From contig JAQGIC010000095.1 in assembly GCA_028288725.1 (NCBI GenBank), positions 1 through 60,537 on the forward strand: a stretch of 60,537 nt of DNA, read 5' to 3'. This document shows positions 35,186-43,820 of the stretch, piece after piece. The notes under the pieces are model-generated. The model was not told the DNA's origin and did no database searches. It saw only the letters and a list, made by a program, of their open reading frames with translations. How positions within the stretch are numbered: the stretch's first letter is position 1; the number at the start of each line of letters is the position of its first letter. Origin of the DNA: Rhodospirillales bacterium (lineage in GTDB: Bacteria; Pseudomonadota; Alphaproteobacteria; ATCC43930; CGMCC-115725). Both the position numbers and the translations under genes were made by a program.

Positions 35186-36018
35186 GGGGCCGGGCTTCCC
35201 AACACGGCCCGGCGCAACGGCTCGTCGACCTCGGGTTCGACGCCGAACCAGGCGGCGAAGCCGGCGCGGGCCTGGTGCAGCAGCATGCCCAGCCCGTCGA
35301 CCGCGACCAGGCCGCGGCACCGCGCATCGGCCAGCAGGGCGGTTTCGAGCGGGCTATAGACGATGTCGCTGACCACGCCGTCCGAGGGCAGCCGGTCCAG
35401 CGCCAGAGCGAGCGCCGGATAGCCGTTCATGCCGAGTTGCGTCGTGTTAACGACCAGGCCGCAACCGGCCAGGCCATCGTCGCGGCGGTCCCAGGCCCAG
35501 GGCTTGAGCGGCGGACCGAATTCGCGGGCCAGGGCTTCGGCGCGGGCATCGGTCCGGTTGGCGACGCGGATTTCGGGCACGCCGATATCGGCCAGGGCGC
35601 CCGCGATGGCGCGCGCGGCCCCGCCGGCGCCCAACACCAGAACCGGCCGGTCGGTCGGCACCCAGCCGGGCGCGCTCGCCTGCAGGTGTTTCAGGAAGCC
35701 TTCGCCATCGGTATTGCGCCCTTCGAGCGTACCGTCGGGTCGCACCAGGATGGTATTGACCGCCCCCAGGCGCGCCGCCGAGGCATCGACGTGATCGACC
35801 AGGCGGAACGCCGCCTCCTTATGCGGCACGGTTACGTTGCAGCCGGCGAAACCCAGAATCGGCAGCGCCCGGAGCGCCTGCTCCAGATGCTCCGGGCGGA
35901 CCGGCAGGGCGATATAGGCGCCGGCGATGCCGTGACGCTGGAGCCAATGGCCGTGCAAGGCCGGCGAGCGCGAATGGCCGACCGGCCAACCGATGACGCC
36001 GCTGAGACGCGGGGTCAT
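35182..36018 (-). CDS. aroE: Shikimate dehydrogenase
   Basis: NADPH-dependent reduction of 3-dehydroshikimate in aromatic amino acid synthesis. 278 residues: GVIGWPVGHSRSPALHGHWL (substrate serines), GCNVTVPHKEAAF (catalytic Lys), LEGRNTDGEGFL (Asp), the nucleotide-binding VLVLGAGGAARAIAGAL and VANRTDARAEAL, and GMLLHQARAGFAAWFG. The start overlaps maf by 4 bp. Confidence 0.97.
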   Translation of the reverse strand: MTPRLSGVIGWPVGHSRSPALHGHWLQRHGIAGAYIALPVRPEHLEQALRALPILGFAGCNVTVPHKEAAFRLVDHVDASAARLGAVNTILVRPDGTLEGRNTDGEGFLKHLQASAPGWVPTDRPVLVLGAGGAARAIAGALADIGVPEIRVANRTDARAEALAREFGPPLKPWAWDRRDDGLAGCGLVVNTTQLGMNGYPALALALDRLPSDGVVSDIVYSPLETALLADARCRGLVAVDGLGMLLHQARAGFAAWFGVEPEVDEPLRRAVLGSPAP

Positions 36019-36614
36019 TTCGCCAGCGCGCCCTGGTCGCGCAGGAAGCCCAGCAGCGGCAGCAGCGGCAGGCCGAGGATGGTGAAGAAATCGCCCTCGA
36101 TCCGGCTGAACAGCTGCGCGCCCAGACCTTCCAGCTGATAGGCGCCGACCGAGGACAGTACGGCCGGCCCGACCCAATGCAGATAGTCGTCGAGAAACGC
36201 ATCGCTGAACGGCCGCATGGTCAGCCTGGCCGTGTCGATCGTGTGCCAGATGCGCTGGCCATTGCGCGCCACGACCGCCGCCGTCACCAGCCGGTGGGTC
36301 TTGCCGCGCAGTGCCTGAAGATGGGCGCGGGCATGGGCCTCGTCGGCCGGCTTGTCGAACCAGACGCCGTTGCAGTCCAGCATCTGGTCGGCACCGATGA
36401 CCAGCGCACCGGGACGACGCTGGGAAATCCGCACCGCCTTCAGTTCCGCCAGCGCTTCGGCACAGGCCTCGGCCGGGGCCCGTTCCGCCAGGAACGCCGC
36501 CTTCATCTCCTGCTCGTCGACCGACGGCGCCAGAGCCTCGACACCGAGACCCGCCTGCTGCAGCAAGGTCAGGCGCGTCTTGCTGCCCGACGCCAGAACC
36601 ACGGCCTCGCTCAT
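36015..36614 (-). CDS. maf: Maf family nucleotide pyrophosphatase
   Basis: House-cleaning NTP pyrophosphatase (dTTP, UTP or modified pyrimidines in characterised members). 199 residues with LASGSKTRLTLLQQAGL (note GSKTR in place of the common SPRR), the conserved GADQMLDCNGVWFDKP and YQLEGLGAQLFSRIEGDFFTILGLPLLPLL. The ATG overlaps the ppsR stop by 4 bp, continuing the coupled run away from the origin. Confidence 0.95.
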   Translation of the reverse strand: MSEAVVLASGSKTRLTLLQQAGLGVEALAPSVDEQEMKAAFLAERAPAEACAEALAELKAVRISQRRPGALVIGADQMLDCNGVWFDKPADEAHARAHLQALRGKTHRLVTAAVVARNGQRIWHTIDTARLTMRPFSDAFLDDYLHWVGPAVLSSVGAYQLEGLGAQLFSRIEGDFFTILGLPLLPLLGFLRDQGALAK

Positions 36615-37435
36615 GCGTCGAGGCCCTGGCGCTTGGCGACCAGCTTCAGGATGGCGGCGGCGGTCTCTTCGATCGAGCGGCGGGTGACGTCGATCACCGG
36701 CCATTTCTGCTCCTGGCACAGGCGCCGCGCGGCGACGACCTCGGCCTGGACCGCTTCCAGGTCGACATAGTCGATTTCCGGATCGCTCTGCAGGCTGTTC
36801 AGCCGGTTGCGGCGGAGGGCGACCAGTCGTTCCGGATCGTTGGTCAGGCCGACGATCAGCGGCTTGTCGGCTTGGAACAGCTCGGGCGGCAACGGCACGC
36901 CGGGGACCAGCGGCACGTTGGCCGCCTTGATGCCGCGATTGGCCAGATAGATGCAGGTCGGCGTCTTGGACGAGCGCGACACGCCGACCAGCACGACATC
37001 GGCCAGATTCAGCCCCCAGGGCGCCTGGCCATCGTCATGAGTCATGGCGAAGGTCATGGCGTCGATGCGGACGAAATACTCGTGATTGAGCGCATGCTGC
37101 TGGCCGGGAAGCGCCCGGGCCCGGCGACCGAGGAACGAGCCGAACACGCCGATGACCGGATCCAGCACCGGGATCGCCGGCATGCCGAGCGCGCGGCAGC
37201 GTTCCTGCAGCGGCTGGCGCAGATGCTCGTTCACCAGCGTGTAGAGCACGACCCCCGGGTTGGCCTCGATCCCGGCGACAACCCGCTCGACCTGGGCCCG
37301 GGTGCGAACCATCGACCAGATATGCTCGATCGGATCGGCATCCTCGAACTGGACGAGACAGGCCCGCGCCAGCGCGTGCACGGTATCGCCGGTCGAGTCC
37401 GACACGAGATGGAGGTGGAAACGGTTGACGGTCAC
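36611..37435 (-). CDS. ppsR: PPDK/PEP synthase regulatory protein (kinase-pyrophosphorylase, DUF299)
   Basis: Bifunctional serine/threonine kinase and phosphorylase acting on pyruvate phosphate dikinase or PEP synthase. The 274-residue product has FHLHLVSDSTGDTVHALARA at the N-terminus and the P-loop-like VVLVGVSRSSKTPTCIYLANRG. This is the 'RP001' gene next to the origin in Rickettsia and Caulobacter. Transcription runs away from the intergenic oriC; the next four genes overlap by 4, 4, 4 and 8 bp. Confidence 0.95.
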   Translation of the reverse strand: MTVNRFHLHLVSDSTGDTVHALARACLVQFEDADPIEHIWSMVRTRAQVERVVAGIEANPGVVLYTLVNEHLRQPLQERCRALGMPAIPVLDPVIGVFGSFLGRRARALPGQQHALNHEYFVRIDAMTFAMTHDDGQAPWGLNLADVVLVGVSRSSKTPTCIYLANRGIKAANVPLVPGVPLPPELFQADKPLIVGLTNDPERLVALRRNRLNSLQSDPEIDYVDLEAVQAEVVAARRLCQEQKWPVIDVTRRSIEETAAAILKLVAKRQGLDA

Positions 37436-37877
37436 AAAAGTTTCCTCGTTGCTGTGGAGAACTTCGCGGTTAATGGGGATAAGTCGCCGTTTTTCCCCAG
37501 CCGCCGAATTCGATCCCCGTTGCCGCCTTTATCGTCCGGTGAGTCGTGCGCCTCGGGATAGAAGGCCCCCACCGGTCCGAAGCCTGGGGATGGCGGTTGC
37601 CAGATCATCCGAACCCCCCGTTATCCCCACTGTCCGAAGCGCGCCGCCGCGCGAGGCTTACCGGCGCGTTCGGCGATGCCGGCCGCAGACTATCCACAGG
37701 CCCGGGTGCCCTGTCGAGCGACCCCGGCCCGGTCTGTGGATGAATTCAGGGATAGCGGTAATCCCCGTTGCCCACACCCATCTACTACCACCACCACCTT
37801 ATTTTCATCAAAACCCTTCCATCTGTTGTATGGCAAGGTGGACAAGCCCCCGATGCGGACGGACAATCGGCGCCATC
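37436..37877. other. oriC: Probable chromosomal replication origin (oriC)
   Basis: A 442-bp gene-free region between divergent ppsR and hemE, the same flanks as the origin in Caulobacter and Rickettsia. It holds five sites one mismatch from the DnaA box TGTGGATAA: TGTGGAGAA (37453-37461), TGGGGATAA (37474-37482), TTATCCCCA (37621-37629), CTATCCACA (37690-37698) and TGTGGATGA (37735-37743), plus weaker ones. A less G+C-rich stretch at about 37770-37830 could be the unwinding element. No gene or RNA is seen in it. Confidence 0.8.
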
Positions 37878-38927
37878 ATGAGAACAGAAGAAAAGCTTTT
37901 GCCCCGGGCGCTGCGTGGCGCCGTCGTCGATCGTCACCCGCTTTGGCTGATGCGCCAAGCGGGGCGATATCTGCCTGAGTATCGGGAACTCCGGGCGAAG
38001 GCGGGCGGTTTCCTCGACCTGTGCTTCACCCCCGCGCTCGCGACCGAGGTGACGTTGCAGCCGATCCGGCGCTTCGGCTTCGACGCCGCCATCCTGTTCT
38101 CGGATATTCTCGTCGTTCCGTGGGGGTTGAACCAGAAGGTCGGCTTCCAGGAGGGAGAGGGCCCCAAGCTCGATCCCATTCGCGACGCTGCCGGTCTCGC
38201 GGCCCTGTCGCTCGACGGCATGATCGAGCGTCTGGCACCGGTCTACGAGACCGTGGGCCGGCTGAAGCAGGACCTGCCGCCCGAGACCACGCTGATCGGC
38301 TTCGCCGGCGCACCCTGGACGGTGGCGACCTACATGATCGAAGGCGGCAGCAGCCGGACGTTCGAACACAGCCGGCGTTTCGCCGCGGAGGACAAGGTCG
38401 GGTTCGAGACGCTGATGGCGCTGCTGGTCGAGGCGACCGTGGCGCATCTGGATGCCCAGGTGCGCGCGGGCGCCGAAGTGATTCAACTGTTCGACAGCTG
38501 GGCGAGCGCGCTCGAGGGCGAGGCGTTCGAGCGCTGGGTCGTGGCGCCGGCCAAGCGGATCGTCGCGGCGCTGAAGGAAAAGCATCCGAAGCTGCCGATC
38601 ATCGGCTTCCCGCGGGCCTCCGGCGCGCATTATCTGGGCTATGCCAAGGCCACCGGGGTCGATGCCGTATCGATCGATCAGGACATGCCGCTCGCCTTCG
38701 CCCGCGATGTGCTGCAGCCCAGCGTGGCGGTCCAGGGTAATCTGGACCCGCTGGTGCTCGTCGCCGGCGGCCAGGCGCTCGAGACGCGGGTGCGGGCGAT
38801 CACCGACGCGCTCGGGCGCGGTCGGTTCGTGTTCAATCTGGGCCATGGCATCGTGCCGCAGACCCCGCCGGAGCATGTGGCGAAGCTGGTCGATCTGGTC
38901 CGCGCGATCAAGCCGGCGCGGGGCTGA
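37878..38927 (+). CDS. hemE: Uroporphyrinogen decarboxylase
   Basis: Decarboxylates uroporphyrinogen III to coproporphyrinogen III in haem synthesis. 349 residues: PLWLMRQAGRYLPEYRELRA (substrate-binding Arg), AAILFSDILVVPWGLN (active-site Asp), TLIGFAGAPWTVATYMIEGG, VQGNLDPLVLVAGG and FNLGHGIVPQTPPEHVAKLV. ATG 37878 is chosen; the frame stays open upstream through oriC but without similarity. First of hemE-hemH-hemJ. Confidence 0.98.
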   Translation: MRTEEKLLPRALRGAVVDRHPLWLMRQAGRYLPEYRELRAKAGGFLDLCFTPALATEVTLQPIRRFGFDAAILFSDILVVPWGLNQKVGFQEGEGPKLDPIRDAAGLAALSLDGMIERLAPVYETVGRLKQDLPPETTLIGFAGAPWTVATYMIEGGSSRTFEHSRRFAAEDKVGFETLMALLVEATVAHLDAQVRAGAEVIQLFDSWASALEGEAFERWVVAPAKRIVAALKEKHPKLPIIGFPRASGAHYLGYAKATGVDAVSIDQDMPLAFARDVLQPSVAVQGNLDPLVLVAGGQALETRVRAITDALGRGRFVFNLGHGIVPQTPPEHVAKLVDLVRAIKPARG

Positions 38928-38988
38928 CGCGCTTCGTGCCGCACCCGACTGGACGAATTGCCAAATCGCCCCATCTCTCGGGACGACC

Positions 38989-40014
38989 ATGAAAACCGCC
39001 ATCATCCTGTTCAACCTCGGCGGCCCGGATGGGCCGGACGCGGTCAAGCCCTTCCTGTTCAACCTGTTCAACGATCCGGCGATCATCGGCCTGCCCCAGC
39101 CGCTGCGCTGGCTCGTGGCGAAACTGATCTCCGGCCGGCGGGCGCCGATCGCGGCCGGGATCTACGAGCAGATGGGCGGCCGCTCGCCGATCCTGTCCAA
39201 CACCGAAGCACAGGCAAGCGCGCTCGAGGCGGCGCTGGGGTCGGGCTTCAAATGCTTCATCGCCATGCGCTATTGGCGGCCGCGGTCCAGCGACCAGGTC
39301 GCCGCCGTCAAGGCGTGGGGGCCGGACCGGGTCCTGCTGCTGCCGCTCTATCCGCAATATTCGACGACCACGACCGGGTCCTCGGTCAAGGAATGGCAGC
39401 GCGAAGCCGCACGGGCCGGGCTGGCCGTGCCGACGGTCAGCCTGTGCTGCTATCCAGCCAATGCCGGCTTTGCCGATGCGGTGACCGCGCGGATCAGGGC
39501 CGGGTTGGCCAAGTTCGGGGCGGTGCGGCCGCGCGTGCTGTTCTCGGCCCATGGCTTGCCGAAGAAGATCGTCGACGCCGGCGACCCGTATCAGACCCAG
39601 GTGGAACAGAGCGTTGCCGCCGTGCGGGCCAGGCTCGCCCTGCCGGAGCTCGATTGGGTGATCTGCTATCAAAGCCGGGTCGGTCCGCTGGAATGGATCG
39701 GGCCCTCGACCGAAGCGGAGGTCGTGCGCGCCGGCGCCGATGGCGTGCCGCTGCTGGTCGTGCCGATCGCCTTCGTGTCGGAACATTCGGAGACCCTGGT
39801 CGAGCTCGACATCGAATATCGAGAATTGGCCCACCATAAGGGCGTTCCGGACTATGTCCGGGTGCCGACGGTCGATGCGGACCGGGATTTCATCGCCGGC
39901 TTGGCCGACGAGGCGCTACGGGCACTGGGGTCCGGTCGGACGGTCTGTTCGGGCGAGGGCGGGCGGATCTGTGCCGCGGACCGGGTCGGCTGTCCGTGCG
40001 GCAGCGAGGGATAG
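38989..40014 (+). CDS. hemH: Ferrochelatase, probably with a [2Fe-2S] cluster
   Basis: Inserts Fe2+ into protoporphyrin IX. 341 residues with FNLGGPDGPDAVKPFLFNLF, LLPLYPQYSTTTTGS, FSAHGLPKKIVDAGDPY (catalytic His), CYQSRVGPLEWIGPST and FVSEHSETLVELDIEY. The C-terminus carries Cys328-X6-Cys335-X-Cys337, with another Cys at 320 and a Cys pair at 153-154. This resembles the cluster ligand pattern described for Mycobacterium tuberculosis and Caulobacter ferrochelatases. It lies 61 bp past hemE and 3 bp before hemJ. Confidence 0.96.
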   Translation: MKTAIILFNLGGPDGPDAVKPFLFNLFNDPAIIGLPQPLRWLVAKLISGRRAPIAAGIYEQMGGRSPILSNTEAQASALEAALGSGFKCFIAMRYWRPRSSDQVAAVKAWGPDRVLLLPLYPQYSTTTTGSSVKEWQREAARAGLAVPTVSLCCYPANAGFADAVTARIRAGLAKFGAVRPRVLFSAHGLPKKIVDAGDPYQTQVEQSVAAVRARLALPELDWVICYQSRVGPLEWIGPSTEAEVVRAGADGVPLLVVPIAFVSEHSETLVELDIEYRELAHHKGVPDYVRVPTVDADRDFIAGLADEALRALGSGRTVCSGEGGRICAADRVGCPCGSEG

Positions 40015-40017
40015 CAC

Positions 40018-40464
40018 ATGGATTTTCTGACCGGCGCCTACCCCTGGATCAAGGCGCTGCATATCGTCAGCGTCATCGCCTGGATGGCGGCGATGCTCTA
40101 CATGCCGCGCCTGTTCGTCTATCACGCCGCCGCCGAAATCGGCTCGGTCCAGTCGGAGACGTTCAAGGTGATGGAGCGTCGGCTGGCCCGGGCGATCATG
40201 CTGCCGGCGATGGTCGCAACCCTGCTGTTCGGCGGGCTGCTGCTGGCGACACCGGGCATCGTCGATTTCCACCAGGGCTGGCTGCACGCCAAGCTCACCC
40301 TGGTGCTGGCCATGCTGGTCATGCAGCATTTCTTCGGTGCCTGGCGTCGTGCATTTGCTGAGGATCGAAATCACCACTCGCAGCGTTTCTATCGCATGAT
40401 CAACGAAGTGCCGACCGTCCTCATGATCGCGATCGTGATTCTGGTGGTGGTCAAGCCGTTCTGA
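40018..40464 (+). CDS. hemJ: Protoporphyrinogen oxidase HemJ
   Basis: Membrane enzyme oxidising protoporphyrinogen IX in bacteria lacking HemG or HemY. 148 residues with four predicted membrane helices, the conserved His15 in WIKALHIVSVIAWMAAMLYMP, and the HAKLTLVLAML segment with the conserved lysine. The position between ferrochelatase and rho is diagnostic in alphaproteobacteria. Its start is 3 bp after the hemH stop. Confidence 0.95.
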   Translation: MDFLTGAYPWIKALHIVSVIAWMAAMLYMPRLFVYHAAAEIGSVQSETFKVMERRLARAIMLPAMVATLLFGGLLLATPGIVDFHQGWLHAKLTLVLAMLVMQHFFGAWRRAFAEDRNHHSQRFYRMINEVPTVLMIAIVILVVVKPF

Positions 40465-40508
40465 ACGGCCAAGGTGCTCAGCGGACAGGCAGAGGTTCTT
40501 CGAACGCA

Positions 40509-40537
40509 TTGACTTAGGACGCCGGCTCGCCTAAATA
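40509..40537 (+). promoter_or_regulatory. Candidate promoter of rho
   Basis: TTGACT (40509-40514), a 17-base spacer and TAAATA (40532-40537), about 150 bp before the rho ATG. The transcript would carry a long, pyrimidine-rich, G-poor leader (about 40560-40685), as expected of a Rho-autoregulated gene. Confidence 0.45.
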
Positions 40538-40578
40538 AGCGACGCAGCCGGTCTCTCCGGCGCTTCTCTTTCCCGAAA

Positions 40579-40685
40579 ATGTCTTTGCGTGTCCGGTTGC
40601 ATCCCGGTGGGTCCGTCCTGCCCCCTTGCGCGGTTCATGTCATCTCGGGCTTTCCCATTCCTTCTTCCGTACTGCGACCCCACCG

Positions 40686-40689
<4 letters not shown>
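40579..40689 (+). CDS. Possible rho leader peptide (36 residues)
   Basis: An ORF from ATG 40579 ([20 protein letters not shown]...) ends at TGA 40687-40689, which overlaps the rho ATG as ATGA. It lacks a visible Shine-Dalgarno. E. coli rho is preceded by the 33-residue rhoL ORF, so a leader peptide that couples translation to rho is plausible, but no sequence similarity can be claimed. Confidence 0.35.
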
Positions 40690-41942
<1,253 letters not shown>

Positions 41943-41967
41943 TCTAGACGATCAGCCTGGAATGGAA

Positions 41968-42000
41968 ACGGCGGCACAGGAGACTGTGCCGCCGTTTTTA
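41968..42000 (+). terminator. Intrinsic terminator of rho
   Basis: ACGGCGGCACA (41968-41978) and TGTGCCGCCGT (41985-41995) form an 11-bp stem with a 6-base loop, followed by TTTTTA. It lies 25 bp past the rho stop. Confidence 0.92.
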
Positions 42001-42005
42001 TTGGC

Positions 42006-42120
42006 TAGAGCGCGATGATATGAGGCCTGCTCGGCCTCATATCTGAATCGCACTCTAAATCAAATATTTAGAGACTGATTCGCCGATCAAACCGAGTTGG
42101 TTTGATCGGATCAGGCTCTA
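42006..42120. repeat. Composite palindromic repeat, TAGAG family (modules A + B)
   Basis: Module A (42006-42057) and module B (42069-42120), each 52 bp with TAGAG/CTCTA ends, are joined by AATCAAATATT. Module A matches 13736-13787 except for one base; module B matches 33834-33885 except for three. It lies between rho and the convergent quinone oxidoreductase gene, whose TAG stop is its right end. Confidence 0.92.
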
Positions 42121-43089
42121 GACCATCAGGACAGTGGAACCGGTGGTCTTGCGTGCCTCGAGATCACGATGTGCCTGGGCGGCATCTTTGAGCGGATAGG
42201 TCTGGTTGACCGAGATTTTGACCTTGCCCGATGCGACGATTTCGAACAGATCGTCGGCCGTGGTCTTCAGGCCCTCGGCGCTGGCGATGAACGTCCCGAG
42301 CGTCGGCCGGGTCAGGTAGAGCGAGCCCTTCTGTGCCAGCAGGTTGATCTCCATCGGCGGCGGCGGGCCCGAGGCCTGGCCGAACATCGCCATCAACCCG
42401 CGCGGACGCAGGCAGTCGAGCGACTGCATGAAGGTATCCCTGCCGATCGAATCATAGACGACCGGCAGCTTCTTGCCCTCGGTGATCTCCATCACGCGCT
42501 TCTGGAAATCCTCCCGCGTGTAGACGATCGGATGATCGCAGCCGTGGGCCTTGGCCAGTTCGGCCTTTTCGTCGCTGGACACGGTGCCGATGACCGTGGC
42601 GCCCAGCGACTTGGCCCATTGGCATAGAATCAGGCCGACACCGCCGGCGGCGGCATGGATCAGGATCGTGTCGCCGGCCTTGACCGGATAGACCTCGCGG
42701 ATGAGATACCGGACGGTCATGCCCTGCAGCATCATGGCTGCGGCCTGATGGTCCGTGATTCCGGCCGGAATCTTGACGACCCGGTCCGCCTGGATCAGCC
42801 GCGCCTCGGCATAGGCGCCGGTCACGCCGGCATAGGCGACCCGGTCGCCCGGTTGCAGGCCGGTCACGCCCGGCCCCAGCGCCTCGACCACGCCGGCGCC
42901 TTCGCTGCCGATGATCAGGGGCAGGGGCAACGGATACAGGCCGGTGCGGTGATAGACGTCGATGAAATTGAGTCCGACGGCGGTATGGCGCAGCCGGACC
43001 TGGCCGGGGCCGGGCGATCCAACCTGGATCTCCTCCCAGACAAGCGCTTCCGGCCCGCCCGGCTTGTGAATGCGGATGGCGTGGGTCAT
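42118..43089 (-). CDS. Quinone oxidoreductase / zinc-independent alcohol dehydrogenase-like
   Basis: 323-residue MDR-superfamily NADPH:quinone reductase, zeta-crystallin type. MTHAIRIHKPGGPEALVWEE, AVGLNFIDVYHRTGLYPLPL, IIGSEGAGVVEALGPGV, the nucleotide-binding ILIHAAAGGVGLILCQWAKSLGA and VVYDSIGRDTFMQSLDCLRPRG are all present; no zinc-ligand cysteines. The ATG at 43089 removes a short unlikely extension. The stop codon is part of a palindromic repeat. It lies 13 bp past the dienelactone hydrolase gene. Confidence 0.93.
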   Translation of the reverse strand: MTHAIRIHKPGGPEALVWEEIQVGSPGPGQVRLRHTAVGLNFIDVYHRTGLYPLPLPLIIGSEGAGVVEALGPGVTGLQPGDRVAYAGVTGAYAEARLIQADRVVKIPAGITDHQAAAMMLQGMTVRYLIREVYPVKAGDTILIHAAAGGVGLILCQWAKSLGATVIGTVSSDEKAELAKAHGCDHPIVYTREDFQKRVMEITEGKKLPVVYDSIGRDTFMQSLDCLRPRGLMAMFGQASGPPPPMEINLLAQKGSLYLTRPTLGTFIASAEGLKTTADDLFEIVASGKVKISVNQTYPLKDAAQAHRDLEARKTTGSTVLMV

Positions 43090-43102
43090 GGCAACTCCGG
43101 GT

Positions 43103-43795
43103 CTAGCCGAGGTGACGCTTGAAGAAATCATAGGTCAGGCCATTGGCGATCAGCGCTTCCGAGGCGTCGTAATGCGAGCCGCCGACGCGGGCAAAGGCAT
43201 GTTCGTTGGCCGGGAAATCATGGATGGTCACCGACGTATGCTTGTCGAGCGCCGCGTGGATCTTGGCCTGGGCCTCGGGCGGGGTGAAAGAATCCTGGCC
43301 GGCAATATGCAGCATCAGCGGTTTGCGGATCTGGCTTGCTTCGCCCAGCATGTCCTGCAGGCCGACGCCGTAATAGCCGACCGCGCAGTCGACATCGGTC
43401 CGGGCCGCCATGAGATACGCCAGCTTGCCGCCCAGGCAGTAGCCGACGGCGCCGACCTTGCCGGTCACGGCCGGATGGGCGCGCAGCGCGGCGAGCGTGG
43501 CGCGCAGGTCGCGCACGCCATGTTCCACGTGAAACGTTTTGAACAGATCGAACGCGCGCGCCCATTCGGCCTCGGTCTTGTCGCTGATGTCGATGCCCGG
43601 CTCGATGCGCCAGAACAGATCGGGGCAGACGACGACATAGCCGTTGGATGCGAGCTGGTCGGCCAGATCGCGCATGACCTGGTTGACGCCGAAGATCTCC
43701 TGGATCAGCACGATACCGGGCCCGGTGCCGGCCTTGGGCAGGGCCAGGTAGCCGGTCATCGCGCCGTCGCCGGTGTCGATTGTAATGGTGGTCAT
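43103..43795 (-). CDS. Dienelactone hydrolase family protein
   Basis: 230-residue alpha/beta hydrolase: GIVLIQEIFGVNQVMRDLADQLA, nucleophile in VGAVGYCLGGKLAYLMA (Cys of GYCLGG), acid in MLHIAGQDSFTPPE and His in ANEHAFARVGGSHYDA, giving the Cys-Asp-His triad of dienelactone hydrolases. No aromatic ring-cleavage genes are nearby, so the substrate is open. The codons for TFHVEH contain a parS-like site. Probably co-transcribed with the quinone oxidoreductase. Confidence 0.93.
   Translation of the reverse strand: MTTITIDTGDGAMTGYLALPKAGTGPGIVLIQEIFGVNQVMRDLADQLASNGYVVVCPDLFWRIEPGIDISDKTEAEWARAFDLFKTFHVEHGVRDLRATLAALRAHPAVTGKVGAVGYCLGGKLAYLMAARTDVDCAVGYYGVGLQDMLGEASQIRKPLMLHIAGQDSFTPPEAQAKIHAALDKHTSVTIHDFPANEHAFARVGGSHYDASEALIANGLTYDFFKRHLG
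43521..43536. promoter_or_regulatory. parS-like ParB-binding site inside the dienelactone hydrolase gene
   Basis: TGTTCCACGTGAAACG matches the parS consensus TGTTNCACGTGAAACA at all positions but the last. About 5.7 kb right of the likely oriC and 6 kb left of the two perfect sites. Confidence 0.65.
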
Positions 43796-43820
43796 CGCAA
43801 AGCCTCTATCGCAGGTGGGA

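Noticed and set aside
37260-37877. In-frame upstream extension of hemE across the intergenic region
   Set aside because: Lacks similarity to HemE and would cover the DnaA-box cluster; the ATG at 37878 gives the conserved N-terminus.
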